Source: G963678255 sp963678255 (GTDB taxonomy: Bacteria > Cloacimonadota > Cloacimonadia > Cloacimonadales > WRIO01). From it: 64,000 nt of DNA. The notes beneath the pieces were generated by a model, which saw nothing but the letters and a program-made list of their open reading frames with translations, was not told the origin of the DNA and made no database searches. Shown here one piece after another: positions 9,901 through 17,530 of this stretch; within the stretch, counting starts at the first letter, position 1; each line of letters begins with the position of its first letter. The translations under genes and the position numbers were made by a program. The DNA lies in contig CAXXTW010000002.1 of NCBI GenBank assembly GCA_963678255.2, forward strand, positions 1,240,001 through 1,304,000, given 5' to 3'.

Positions 9901-12207
9901 TTGCCTATTATTAATATCCCTCCATCATTTAGTTTTAATGAAGATTCTTACTTAAGTTTTTCTTTATCTCCATATATTTCAGATATTGACAATCCAAATT
10001 CATCTTTAACGATAAATTGTAATAACACAGAGCATTTAAACATCACAATAAATCAATTAAATGTCAGAATTGATCCACAGGCAAACTGGAATGGGACTGA
10101 AAGTTTAGAACTGTCAGTTTCTGATGGAACGACACCAGTAAATGCTCAATTTAATATTACCGTAAATCCTGTAAATGATGCACCAGTATTGAACCTACCC
10201 TCTTCAATCACAGTTCAGGAAGATACAGCTCAAATCATAGATTTTTCTGGATTCATATCTGATATAGATAATTCACTAGATCAATTATCTTTGATAATAA
10301 ATAATACGAATCATTTAAATGTATCGATCAATCAATTCCAAGTAACAATTACTCCTCAGAACAACTGGTTTGGGACAGAAAATCTGCATGTATATCTATC
10401 AGATGGTGCTTTAAATACATTAGGAATCTTACCAATTTCTGTCACAATGATCAATGATACACCTATTATTAATTTACCAGATTCATTTACTCTCAATGAA
10501 GATACTCCTTTAAGCATGTCTTTAGATCCCTATCTTAGTGATATTGATAATGTTATAAATTCTTTGACCATTCAAGGAAGCAATTCAGAGCATTTAACCA
10601 TAAGCACAAATCAAAGGTCTGTAACCATAACTCCAGCAGCTAATTGGTCTGGTACGGAGCAAATTCAATTAACAGTAACAGATGGGAACACTTCTTCTTC
10701 AGATTTTGTGTCCATCATTGTTTCTCCAGTTAATGATGCTCCAACCATCAATTTACCTACTCAGTTTACAACGCTGGAGGATACTCCTCTCACTATTGAT
10801 TTATCACAATACATTAACGATATAGATAACAATTTAAGCGAATTGAGTATCAATATCAGTAATTCTATAAATGTAATAACCCAAATTAATGGAATGTCAT
10901 TAACTTTTACCCCAAATCTAAATTGGAATGGAAATGCAGAGTTTACAATATCTGTATCTGATGGCATCAATAGATCTACTCAAACTTCAAAATCAAAAAC
11001 AAAGCCTTTGAATAGTCCTGACAGATTAATAACATCAGATCAGTTTAACCTAATAGTAACTTCTGTTAACGATGCCCCTATTGTCAATAATCCTATGATT
11101 CCTGTCTCTTTTGACGAAGATACTATCAACAACACCATCAATCTAAATCTGGTGTTTACAGACCCAGATTTGGCATTCGGAGACCATCTTTCATATTCAG
11201 TGTCTGGTAATGATTCCATAATGGTTAGCATTACTAATGGAATGGTTACATTAACACCAAATCATAATTGGAATGGCGAACGAACTTTAGTATTTGAAGC
11301 AACAGATAGCAATAATATAAATGTAAATACAAGTGTCGTTGTGACAGTGATTCCAGTGAATGATATTCCAGAATTCAATTTACCTGACAGTTATTCATTC
11401 AATGAAGACATCGGAGGAGCTATAGATTTAAGCCAATACATAAACGATATCGATAACAATTCATTCAATATTAGTGTTTCTGGAAACAATCACATCTCAT
11501 ATGATTTATCTGAATATTTACTCACCTTCATTCCATCTCTAAACTGGAATGGATCAGAAATCTTTTATATTTCAGTAAATGATCAATACACTAGAGCTAG
11601 CGTCATAGATTCTATCAGAATCATCGTAAATCCTATAAATGACTCACCAGTAATCAACACATTTTCACCAGATAGTACAACTTTTAGTATAAATATTCAT
11701 CATTCAGTGGATTTTCAGATAAATGTAGTAGATGTTGATAATGATTCATTATCATATTCTTGGTTAATCAATGACGAAGTACTTTCAAATACAGAAAATC
11801 AATTGAATTATACTTTTGATACGATAGGAACCTATATAATAAAAGTGATTGTGACTGATGGAGTAGTTTCATTAACCAGAGAGTGGACAATTCATATACT
11901 TCCAGTTTCAAATCAAGATATTACAATTAAAGCAACTGAGCTAACCAATAATTATCCCAATCCATTTAATCCGGAAACGAGAATAGGTTATAGCCTTCAT
12001 GAAGCTACCAATGTTGTTATCGATATATATAACATAAGGGGTCAATTAGTAAAAACATTAATCAATAATCACCAGAATCAAGGTCAATATACAATTGTCT
12101 GGAATGGTCGTGATCAAAAAGGGAAACCAGTATCATCAGGCATTTATTATTGCAGAATGAAAACAAAGTCTTATCAAAAAATTCATAAATTGATGTTAAT
12201 AAAATAA
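3952..12207 (+). CDS. Giant secreted C25 (gingipain-type) protease with cadherin-like repeats and FlgD-like sorting domain
   Basis: This 2751-residue surface or secreted protein has a signal sequence at residues 1-25 and a propeptide-like region to about 225. A C25 caspase-fold peptidase domain follows (about 230-575), with the likely nucleophile C466 in WITCDTG. The catalytic His motif is odd: H440 sits in NYRGYIHMSDF instead of the usual GHG. Next come Ig-like domains and a region with a nidogen-like look (about 900-1130). About 15-16 tandem units of roughly 90 residues follow (about 1133-2566), each ending in a VNDAPVINLP-type linker. Last are a PKD-like domain and a FlgD-like sorting domain (from about 2663, NNYPNPFNPETRIGY). 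GAGGGGG precedes the ATG. It probably degrades or binds polymers outside the cell; the substrate is unknown. Confidence 0.88.
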   Translation: MVLNIKRILMSILFLLLCSILLGRITNDSFQTITQSNGDLDIIFSCPDYKLEKVTLNNKVYDKIVVENTEYMIEEGNPELPFFSATFAVPVNSSPTLNRVEKAKTTMLQCNTIVPCQSLEEKQTEFIINNQMYNQNSFYPETLAKVSDVQTIRDYQIINLNVFPFRYNPKLQQLEINNEIRLNIKSNANSLNPNYQVNQYISHSFEPIYENLINNFDQVRNPYALYQQPSILIIRPNNSTVATALGSLVTWKKQLGFNVTMVSTSETGTTATSIKNYIQNFYNTAVNKPEYIILVGDVTGTLLIPTNSKIYNSWSWSGTGIGDYPYTHLSGSDYLGDAFIGRLSINSTSELNVLLAKIFYYEKTPTTGGTGWFNNNLLVGDTDPSGESCVSTNRYIKDITKAYDSNHQYTELYGPQPSASSMQTTASNGCLFFNYRGYIHMSDFTTSNISALNNVRKLFYAVWITCDTGKFSSTSDGSPDCRTERAIKLGSTTNPSGAIVAIGMSTSHTLTPYNNLMAASTFNGLFTGKMVDMGQAQLFSKLKLVQVYSNFSNAAHDLAHWNNLMGDPTVRLFKTVPKNITLTAPTQISVGENSITVQAQDNNQPLSNVTVSIKASDNTCYLGTTDENGYATIIIPNDLTGSVSLTASKPDYIPTINTVTVSTVGVVGMASTSYSDQQSGNNNNQINSGEIINLSSSFKNYSSSTISNIHVVLQSMSDQVQIIDSTLTISQLLGNGTSQSSPFSFKVKENCQNNEIIGLRYKIISGGNTWYSHLSYQVYGVDANIVSYNIVGGTSTTCQIGQNNNINIKINNIGQVDLSSIQAILRPTSNYILMTDSLGSYGTVLQNSQASNTSDPFSFTVNSSVYPGMQLTADLILYNTYGTIKVIPVIFNTSTATVTNPSGPDNFGYMIFDQQDTSYPEAPVYQWEEITTVGANTGLTDSGDDGDQVTVKTLPFSFKYYGIDYNTITIGTNGWFCFGTTAQTGMRNMPLPGLNCPTSLVAVFWSDLTFNGTGAGVYTYYNSTNHSYVIQWNNAAHYQNGSYSATFTFEAILYDSQYQIGNPIDNPMKFQYKTYNQGFLGDGERPNNYFTVGVQNENATDGYTYVYNNVYPSSALAISAQKALFVTTLRNASFLSLPSSLVIREDVVKTINLRNYIIGYNSNNVYTVEASSTNHLTCTLNNLMLTITPQSNWSGTETLNITVNNQTLNKTSSGNISIQVNPINDTPIIRNPIPNIIINQNQIATLNLYNYFTDVDSIYGDHLHFSYTPVNNITISISGGIATITPNQDWSGSRSLSFSARDDSSAFVSSTAQLTVNSINNPPVISFPTLLTGSEDQILNINLANYITDPDTPFSTLTITAQNSAHLTGSITGSTLSVIPSSNWSGQEALLITVSDNQATASSRKSVAKNRLIVSDSLRIRINPINDAPVINLPVSSTLQEDGNLVINMDNYISDIDNLVSSLTISGTNTTHLNISINQHNVSITPTPNWFGTEILQLSVSDGLLSNTDEISIIVNPVNDAPTINLPATFSFDEDIVYNINLDNYINDIDNNLSSLTINANNSNHLTLGFTGHNLTITPSQNWNGTENIQFTVSDGYLSNTDIVSIVVVPVDDAPTIELPANITFNEDSSYLINMSNYISDIDSPLNSLSITVLENDHIISTINQQSVTLTPELNWNGTTNLTIQVSDGINTTNAIIQVTVNAVNDAPVLALPASYHLDEDSIFQINLSSYVSDIDTSIDQLSYIVENSQHLSVSIDQDVATITPLVNWFGNETVTFRVTDGSLFSNQQVIFTVDPINDPPILNLPNSITFIQNGSQTLNFSNYITDTDNSSFSIDYQNNVHVIPQISGMMVTFSAEENWSGEENISFTISDGEYTSTDQILVRVSFTNTAPVIELPETISFDEDHDFTLPLASYISDNETANENLTITAQNTAHLTVSRNSTEAIITPVANWYGTETLYFSVNDGIYTANDQMSVTVNPVNDLPIINIPPSFSFNEDSYLSFSLSPYISDIDNPNSSLTINCNNTEHLNITINQLNVRIDPQANWNGTESLELSVSDGTTPVNAQFNITVNPVNDAPVLNLPSSITVQEDTAQIIDFSGFISDIDNSLDQLSLIINNTNHLNVSINQFQVTITPQNNWFGTENLHVYLSDGALNTLGILPISVTMINDTPIINLPDSFTLNEDTPLSMSLDPYLSDIDNVINSLTIQGSNSEHLTISTNQRSVTITPAANWSGTEQIQLTVTDGNTSSSDFVSIIVSPVNDAPTINLPTQFTTLEDTPLTIDLSQYINDIDNNLSELSINISNSINVITQINGMSLTFTPNLNWNGNAEFTISVSDGINRSTQTSKSKTKPLNSPDRLITSDQFNLIVTSVNDAPIVNNPMIPVSFDEDTINNTINLNLVFTDPDLAFGDHLSYSVSGNDSIMVSITNGMVTLTPNHNWNGERTLVFEATDSNNINVNTSVVVTVIPVNDIPEFNLPDSYSFNEDIGGAIDLSQYINDIDNNSFNISVSGNNHISYDLSEYLLTFIPSLNWNGSEIFYISVNDQYTRASVIDSIRIIVNPINDSPVINTFSPDSTTFSINIHHSVDFQINVVDVDNDSLSYSWLINDEVLSNTENQLNYTFDTIGTYIIKVIVTDGVVSLTREWTIHILPVSNQDITIKATELTNNYPNPFNPETRIGYSLHEATNVVIDIYNIRGQLVKTLINNHQNQGQYTIVWNGRDQKGKPVSSGIYYCRMKTKSYQKIHKLMLIK
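7350..11650 (+). repeat. Tandem ~270-bp coding repeats (cadherin/Ig-like)
   Basis: About 15-16 degenerate units of roughly 90 codons share the pattern FNED, YISDIDN, SLTI, HL, TITP, NWNGTE, VSDG and VNDAP. The linker motif (I/V)NDxPxxxLP can be read about 15 times. DNA identity between units is low, so the array is old or under diversifying drift rather than freshly amplified. Two units carry a longer basic loop insert. Confidence 0.9.
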
Positions 12208-12228
12208 AAACCTCAAAAAATCTCAATT

Positions 12229-12256
12229 AGAGACGCCTTAAAGCGTCTCTTTTTTT
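12229..12256 (+). terminator. Intrinsic terminator of the giant protease gene
   Basis: AGAGACGC (12229-12236) and GCGTCTCT (12243-12250) form an 8-bp stem with a 6-base loop, followed by six T residues. It uses the same arms as the palindrome at 396-419. Confidence 0.85.
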
Positions 12257-12785
12257 ATTGAGAATAGTCTTTTTCATTTGATTTGTCTCATCTTGTTACT
12301 TTTAAATGTCAGCATGAATTGATAATTTACTATAATGAGGTTTGTTGGTTATTCAGTTGAAAAGGATTAGTGAAGATAACAAGTTCTAAAAAAAATTTTA
12401 TACAAAAAAGATAAACAGGTTGGCAATCAATAAATTAAAGATTATTGTAAAAATTTATAAGGCTTCTACCTAAAGAAGTAATAAATATAGATATGAAAAA
12501 TGAAAATCAAAATTGCATTATGTGTATAGTTAAAAGACAGTGGTTTTGTGCTAAAACAATTCTTGTAATTAAGAACTAAGAATTGAATTATTTTTAAAAG
12601 TTCTAAATATGGTTTGTTAGAGCAAATTTTGTTTGCAACCACTTCAACTCTCAATTTTTTTAATATACTTCTTGTTATTTTCTTCAAAGCTGAATATTAT
12701 CAATAACTATCTTTATTTCAAATTGGTTTTTTATCATTTAGGTATAAAGATTCCTTGTACTAAGGCAGTTGAAAGCATTTTAAGC
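12257..12785. other. Intergenic stretch between convergent transcripts
   Basis: Roughly 530 very AT-rich bases lie between two terminators. An open frame on the minus strand (12466-12687) has no ribosome binding site and a low-complexity translation rich in Ile, Lys and Tyr. I do not call it a gene, and I see no RNA gene here. Confidence 0.5.
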
Positions 12786-12816
12786 AAAAAAAAACCATCT
12801 GCATAAGCAGATGGTT
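12786..12816 (-). terminator. Intrinsic terminator at the end of the ribosomal/TrmD array
   Basis: AACCATCTGC (12793-12802) and GCAGATGGTT (12807-12816) form a perfect 10-bp stem with a 4-base loop. The A-run at 12786-12794 reads as a U-tract on the minus-strand transcript. It lies just after the rplS stop codon and closes the long minus-strand gene array. Confidence 0.9.
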
Positions 12817-12838
12817 TAAATATTTAAAAGTTATACTT

Positions 12839-13183
12839 TTATCTTCTTCTTTCTTTGATACGTGCAGCTTTACCTTTTGCGGTGCGAAGATAAAACAATT
12901 TAGCACGGCGAACCTGTCCAAAACGAACGATTTCAAGTTTATCAATAAGTGGTGAATGCTGGGGGAAGATTCTTTCAACAGCTATACCATCAGAAATTTT
13001 TCTAACAGTAAAGGTTTTAGAGATCCCTGCACCACGTTTTTGAATAACAATCCCTTGGAAAACCTGAATTCTTTCCTTATTGCCTTCTTTAATTTTATAG
13101 TGTACTTTTACAGTATCACCAACACGGTATTCAGGAAGATCAGTACGAGTTTGATCTTTAGTAATCATTTGAATGAAGTCCAT
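12839..13183 (-). CDS. rplS: 50S ribosomal protein L19
   Basis: This is a 114-residue ribosomal protein at the 30S-50S interface. It is recognised by FRVGDTV-like YRVGDTVKVHYKIKEG, the FQGIVI strand, the PLIDKLEIVRFGQVRRAKLF block and the basic C-terminal tail. Length is typical. It is the last gene of the rpsP-khpA-rimM-trmD-SPOUT-rplS group and follows the SPOUT gene with no gap. A strong terminator follows it. Confidence 0.97.
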   Translation of the reverse strand: MDFIQMITKDQTRTDLPEYRVGDTVKVHYKIKEGNKERIQVFQGIVIQKRGAGISKTFTVRKISDGIAVERIFPQHSPLIDKLEIVRFGQVRRAKLFYLRTAKGKAARIKERRR

Positions 13184-13753
13184 TTATTCCTCCTTATATT
13201 TGTCGGATGTCAAACGATCCAAAACAATTGCAACAGCACTTCGAACAGAAAGATGATTGTAAAGAGTAGGACCAATTATTGGTTCTAAAATAAAATCAGC
13301 TTTTTGATGAACTTCTTTAGTCAATCCATTTCCAGTACCAAACAATAAAAGAATAGATCTTTCTTCTTTAAAAAGTCGTTTACTCTGTGAAAATGACAAT
13401 TGTCCATCCATTTTTGCAGCAGTTGTTGTTATAACAATAGGATCTCGCCCATCCTGGTTTTTTACTTTTTTAATTGAATCTTCTATACTTGGTAAGAAGT
13501 CTATCACAGTCAGAGCTTCAACTCTGTCTTTATTATAATATTTAGCTAAATCAGTTTTCCAAAAACTGACAATTTTGGTAAATATCTCTTTCTGTCTTTC
13601 ATTTGGATGTATAATAAAAAACTTATTAACTCCAAAAGTAATAGCAGATCGCGAGATATCATGAATATCCAAATTAGTAATTGAAGAAGTAATAATATCT
13701 CCTTCACGATTATTAACAGGATAATGAACTAAACCCAGATATATTTTACTCAT
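13184..13753 (-). CDS. SPOUT-family RNA methyltransferase (TM1570/PF09936-like)
   Basis: This is a 189-residue predicted SAM-dependent RNA methyltransferase. The N-terminal YLGLVHYPVNNREGDII and ITNLDIHDISRSAITFG segments, together with the C-terminal knot region LLLFGTGNGLT and LSVRSAVAIVLDRL, match the family of Thermotoga TM1570. It overlaps the trmD stop by 8 bases and abuts rplS, so it is translationally coupled to both. Members of this family are found beside trmD, and fusions to TrmD are known in some bacteria. The modified nucleotide cannot be read from the sequence. Confidence 0.85.
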   Translation of the reverse strand: MSKIYLGLVHYPVNNREGDIITSSITNLDIHDISRSAITFGVNKFFIIHPNERQKEIFTKIVSFWKTDLAKYYNKDRVEALTVIDFLPSIEDSIKKVKNQDGRDPIVITTTAAKMDGQLSFSQSKRLFKEERSILLLFGTGNGLTKEVHQKADFILEPIIGPTLYNHLSVRSAVAIVLDRLTSDKYKEE

Positions 13754-14423
13754 TAATTTTTAAATCCGGTCTGATTCTTTTAGTAAGAGATCTTGATTGT
13801 TCTGATCTCCATTGATTAATCTTTTTGTGGTTTCCTGAAGTTAATACTTCAGGGACCATTTTCCCCAAAAATTCTAAAGGTCTAGTATAATGAGGGGTAC
13901 CTAATAACCCATTTTCATGCGAATCACTTAATGCAGAGTCAATATCATTTAATACATCTTCCTGCAATCTTGCGAGAGCATCAACTAAGATCATAGCTGG
14001 AAGTTCTCCTCCTGATAACACATAATCTCCTAAAGATATCTCATCTGTAACAAACTCTTCGCGAATTCTTTGATCAATTTCTTTATAATGACCACAAAGA
14101 AGTGTGATTTCTTTTTCATGTAAATAGCTTCGGATAATCCTCTGGTTTAATAATCGACCCTGAGGTGTAAAATAAATAACTGGTTGAAGTCTGGATTTTT
14201 CAACAGACTTTATTGAAGCGTACAATGGATCAGGTTTAATAACCATTCCAGAACCGCCTCCATAAGGATAATCATCCACCTGACGATGACGATTTCCGGA
14301 AAAGTCTCGAATATCTATTAAATGTACTTCAATTTTATCCTTTTCAATCGCTATCCTGGGGATGCTTTCAGAAAGAAAAGAATAAAACATTGATGGAAAT
14401 AAAGTTAATATATTGATAATCAT
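13746..14423 (-). CDS. trmD: tRNA (guanine-N1)-methyltransferase
   Basis: TrmD makes m1G37 next to the anticodon, which prevents +1 frameshifting. The 225-residue protein shows the SPOUT knot with the signatures NILTLFPSMF, DDYPYGGGSGMV, YFTPQGR, LLCGHYKEIDQRIRE and EISLGDYVLSGGELPA. The C-terminal domain SGNHKKINQWR also matches. It overlaps rimM by 4 bases and the downstream SPOUT gene by 8 bases, the usual operon arrangement. Confidence 0.97.
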   Translation of the reverse strand: MIINILTLFPSMFYSFLSESIPRIAIEKDKIEVHLIDIRDFSGNRHRQVDDYPYGGGSGMVIKPDPLYASIKSVEKSRLQPVIYFTPQGRLLNQRIIRSYLHEKEITLLCGHYKEIDQRIREEFVTDEISLGDYVLSGGELPAMILVDALARLQEDVLNDIDSALSDSHENGLLGTPHYTRPLEFLGKMVPEVLTSGNHKKINQWRSEQSRSLTKRIRPDLKINE

Positions 14424-14935
14424 AATTCAAGAAAATCGTCGATAGCTTTTGTATATATCCATTTTTTTTCAGTATCAATACGATCAATAAATTCTTCAAC
14501 TTCAGGAATCATTATTTCTTTTCCATTATTCAGCTCTATGACAAAAACATCTTGTGCACCATTATTAAACCAATCTATCACTTTTCCAATTAGTTCATCC
14601 TGATAGAAAACTTCCATTCCTAAAGGATCATAATATCCTTCAGATTCTTCCCATTTATCGATAGTTTCAGGATCTAACCCAATAAGAATATCAGATTGAT
14701 TTATTAATTCCTCATAAATATCACTGTCTTCTAAACGAAAATACAGTTTATTATCTCGTTTAGCAAGTCGCTTTACCTTCACATAACGCACTCTATGATC
14801 TTTAAAGATCAAAAATAACTCATCAATTTCATCAATGTATTCACAAAATTCATCATTCAATTTGAAATTGATCCAATCTTTGTTTTTATGATTGAAACCT
14901 AATTTTCCAATAATTACTAAATCGTCTATATCCAT
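14420..14935 (-). CDS. rimM: Ribosome maturation factor RimM
   Basis: RimM assists assembly of the 30S head and binds S19. The 171-residue protein has an N-terminal RimM barrel (IIGKLGFNHKNKDWI, divergent from the usual GKI.G.HGLKGE) and a C-terminal PRC-barrel-like part (YYDPLGMEVFYQDELIGKV, MIPEVEEFIDRID). Position between khpA and trmD is the main support, because the N-terminal motif is weak. Its start overlaps the khpA stop. Confidence 0.88.
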   Translation of the reverse strand: MDIDDLVIIGKLGFNHKNKDWINFKLNDEFCEYIDEIDELFLIFKDHRVRYVKVKRLAKRDNKLYFRLEDSDIYEELINQSDILIGLDPETIDKWEESEGYYDPLGMEVFYQDELIGKVIDWFNNGAQDVFVIELNNGKEIMIPEVEEFIDRIDTEKKWIYTKAIDDFLEL

Positions 14936-15165
14936 TAGTCAACTATTTCTAGTTCTGCTCGTTTTCCTTGCTTAATGGATACAGCATTTAATATTGTCCT
15001 AATTGCACTTGCCGTACGACCGCGTTTTCCGATTATTTTACCTATATCAGCTTTAGCTACTCGTAGTTCATACAAGGTTACTTTATCTCCGGAAATCTCT
15101 TTTATACTTACTTCACTTGGATCATCAACTAAAGCTTTTACAACAAATTCAATCAGATCTTTCAT
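14935..15165 (-). CDS. khpA: KH-domain RNA-binding protein KhpA
   Basis: This 76-residue protein consists of a single KH domain with an intact GKIIGKRGRT (GxxG) RNA-binding loop, and it ends in ELEIVD. KhpA binds RNA, often with KhpB/Jag, and takes part in post-transcriptional control of cell growth. Its place directly after rpsP is the classic arrangement, with a 19-base gap. Confidence 0.93.
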   Translation of the reverse strand: MKDLIEFVVKALVDDPSEVSIKEISGDKVTLYELRVAKADIGKIIGKRGRTASAIRTILNAVSIKQGKRAELEIVD

Positions 15166-15183
15166 GTTTCACCCTTCCTGAAA

Positions 15184-15471
15184 TTATTCAGAAACTGTTT
15201 CCTTTTTTACGAATCTCATTTCATGCCATTTTTTTAAAATACCTACTTTTTTAAACAATGATCTGACAGTTTCAGAAGGTTGTGCACCAACTTTAAGCCA
15301 TTTGATCGCTTTGTCTTCATCAACTTTGACAATTGCAGGATTGTGTTTTGGATCATAATATCCAATATTCTCAATAAATTTCCCATCTCTTTGTGTTCTT
15401 GAATCTACAGCAATAACTCTATAGAAGGGTTTATTGATTGAACCCATTCTTGTAAGACGAATCTTAACCAT
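15184..15471 (-). CDS. rpsP: 30S ribosomal protein S16
   Basis: S16 is an early-binding protein of the 30S body. The 95-residue sequence is unmistakable: VKIRLTRMGSINKPFYRV, VDSRTQRDGKFIE, GYYDP and ALKWLKVGAQPSETVR-like AIKWLKVGAQPSETVR. AGGAG precedes the ATG. An 86-base gap separates it from ffh upstream. That gap contains minus-strand TTGACT (plus 15543-15548), so an internal promoter is possible, although I find no well-spaced -10. Confidence 0.97.
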   Translation of the reverse strand: MVKIRLTRMGSINKPFYRVIAVDSRTQRDGKFIENIGYYDPKHNPAIVKVDEDKAIKWLKVGAQPSETVRSLFKKVGILKKWHEMRFVKKETVSE

Positions 15472-15556
15472 TTTTTCTCCTTATCCTATATTTATAGCAT
15501 TCTATTTATCTTAAAAGCAAGAATTTTATTTTAACTGAAAAAAGTCAAGCAAAAAT

Positions 15557-16882
15557 TTAAAAAGGCATCTTAAAATTCTTCATCATCTTTGATGTATTCA
15601 TAGATTTCATCATCTTTTTCATTTGTTCGAACTGTTTTAATAATCGATTGACGTCCTGAACAGTTCTTCCACAACCTTTGGAAATTCTAATTCGACGACT
15701 ACCATTAATAATATCTGGTCGTTCACGTTCTTTATTAGTCATTGAATAGATTATTGCTTCAACATGAGCAATCTGTTTATCATCAATTTTTACTTGATCC
15801 ATCATTTTCTGATTTAATCCAGGTATTAGTTTTAATATCTGATCTAGAGGTCCTAATTTTTTCATATTCTGAAGTTGATCTAAAAAATCAGTAAGAGTAA
15901 ATTGATTCTTTTGCATTTTCTTAGCAATTTTATCTGCTTCTGCATCATCAAAAGCTTCCTGTGCTTTTTCAATTAAGGATAACACGTCTCCCATTCCAAG
16001 AATTCTAGATGCCATTCTTTCCGGGTAGAATTCTTCTAAATCAGAAATTTTTTCACCAATACCAACGAAAGCAATAGATTTTCCTGTAACAGCTTTTATT
16101 GATAAAGCAGCGCCACCTCTAGCATCTCCATCTAATTTTGTCAAAATTACTGCATCAAAAGATAATATATCATTAAATTCCTTAGCAACATTTACAGCAT
16201 CCTGTCCTGTCATGGCATCAGCAACAAAAAAAATAAAATCTGGCTTAACTTTCTCTTTAAGATTCTTAACTTCCTGCATCATTTCCTGATCGACATGAAG
16301 ACGCCCAGCAGTATCAAAAATCATTAAACTAGTATTTTCTTTTAACACCCAGTTTAGAGCTTTGTCAGCAATCTGCATTACATTTTTTGTAGTTAAATCT
16401 GAAATAACTGGAATATCCAATTGTTTTCCCAAAACCTCTAATTGATGTATAGCAGCAGGTCTATACACATCACAAGCAACTAAAGCTGGAATTGCATTTT
16501 TCTTTTTTCGAAAATAATTTGCTAATTTAGCACATGCTGTGGTTTTTCCTGAACCTTGTAAACCTACCAACATAATTTTAGTTAGTTTATTAGAATGAAT
16601 TTTTAGATCAATGTCTGAATTATCCATTAATGAAATTAATTGTTCATGGACTATCTTAATCACCTGTTGTCCAGGTTCTAAACTTTTCATAACTTCTTGT
16701 CCGATAGCACGTTTTTGAACTTCATTAACAAAGTTCTTAACAATTCTAAAGTTTACATCTGCTTCAAGTAAAGCCATTCGAATTTCTTTTAAAGAATCTT
16801 GAATATTTTGTTCTGATAGCTTTCCTTTACCTTTTAAATTCCGAAATACTCCATTTAGTCTTTCACTTAACTCAGAGAACAT
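15557..16882 (-). CDS. ffh: Signal recognition particle GTPase Ffh
   Basis: Ffh binds 4.5S RNA and signal sequences to deliver membrane proteins co-translationally. The 441-residue protein has the N domain, a G domain with GLQGSGKTT (G1), DTAGRL (G3), TKLDGDARGG (G4) and GIGEKISDLEEF, and a methionine-rich M domain. The M domain includes RRIRISKGCGRTVQDVN (RNA-binding helix) and the MKKMMKSMN tail. It overlaps the rpe stop by 16 bases. Confidence 0.97.
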   Translation of the reverse strand: MFSELSERLNGVFRNLKGKGKLSEQNIQDSLKEIRMALLEADVNFRIVKNFVNEVQKRAIGQEVMKSLEPGQQVIKIVHEQLISLMDNSDIDLKIHSNKLTKIMLVGLQGSGKTTACAKLANYFRKKKNAIPALVACDVYRPAAIHQLEVLGKQLDIPVISDLTTKNVMQIADKALNWVLKENTSLMIFDTAGRLHVDQEMMQEVKNLKEKVKPDFIFFVADAMTGQDAVNVAKEFNDILSFDAVILTKLDGDARGGAALSIKAVTGKSIAFVGIGEKISDLEEFYPERMASRILGMGDVLSLIEKAQEAFDDAEADKIAKKMQKNQFTLTDFLDQLQNMKKLGPLDQILKLIPGLNQKMMDQVKIDDKQIAHVEAIIYSMTNKERERPDIINGSRRIRISKGCGRTVQDVNRLLKQFEQMKKMMKSMNTSKMMKNFKMPF

Positions 16883-17529
16883 AATCTTAAACTCCTAATT
16901 GAATCTTTGTAAGAATTAGATTTAAAAATATAGGATCCAGATACTAAAATATCAGCGCCAGATTGTATTAGAAGATCACTATTTTGATCTGTTACCCCAC
17001 CATCTATCTCAATCTTCCAATGATAATCATTTTCGCTTCTAAATTCATTGATTTTTATTAATTTATTCAATCCTGATAGAATAAAACTTTGTCCACCAAA
17101 TCCTGGATTTACTGTCATAATTAACACAAAATCAATAAGTTCTGAAATATATTCTATAGAGTTCCAATGGGTAGCTGGGTTTAACACTATACCAGCCAAT
17201 ATCCTATGTTTTTTGATTTCATTGATAATTCTATCTGCATGAAATACTGTCTCAATATGAAAGGAAATCATATCAACACCAATTTCTGCTAAAGGTAGAA
17301 TATAATCTAAGGGATTAGTAACCATAAGATGAACATCAAGAGGAATTGTCGAATAATTCTTTATCGAATGAATCACAGGATTACCAAATGACAAGTTTGG
17401 AACAAAATGACCATCCATTACATCCAAATGTAATAGATCAGCTCCTGATTTTTCTAAAATTTCTATCTCTTCTTTTATTCTACCAAAGTCAGCAGACAAT
17501 AAAGAAGGAGCAATTAATACTTTTTTCAT
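16867..17529 (-). CDS. rpe: Ribulose-phosphate 3-epimerase
   Basis: This TIM-barrel enzyme of the pentose phosphate pathway interconverts ribulose-5-phosphate and xylulose-5-phosphate. Signatures in the 220 residues are IAPSLLSADFGRIKEE, HLDVMDGHFVPN (metal His/Asp), DVHLMV, MTVNPGFGGQSF and IEIDGGV with the catalytic Asp. Its 3' end overlaps ffh, and it follows the DUF721 gene by two bases. Confidence 0.96.
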   Translation of the reverse strand: MKKVLIAPSLLSADFGRIKEEIEILEKSGADLLHLDVMDGHFVPNLSFGNPVIHSIKNYSTIPLDVHLMVTNPLDYILPLAEIGVDMISFHIETVFHADRIINEIKKHRILAGIVLNPATHWNSIEYISELIDFVLIMTVNPGFGGQSFILSGLNKLIKINEFRSENDYHWKIEIDGGVTDQNSDLLIQSGADILVSGSYIFKSNSYKDSIRSLRLCSLS

Positions 17530-17530
17530 T

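Noticed and set aside
7350..11650. CRISPR-like periodicity
   Set aside because: The ~270-bp period is that of coding repeats with a continuous open frame; no short identical repeats with unique spacers occur anywhere in the window.
12466..12687. 73-codon minus-strand open frame
   Set aside because: Very AT-rich, low-complexity translation, no start signal, located between two terminators.
12760..12978. 72-codon minus-strand open frame overlapping rplS
   Set aside because: It is another frame of rplS and its terminator.
15523..15548. Possible promoter before rpsP
   Set aside because: TTGACT is present on the minus strand, but the best -10 (TAAAAT) is only 14 bases away, so I do not call it.
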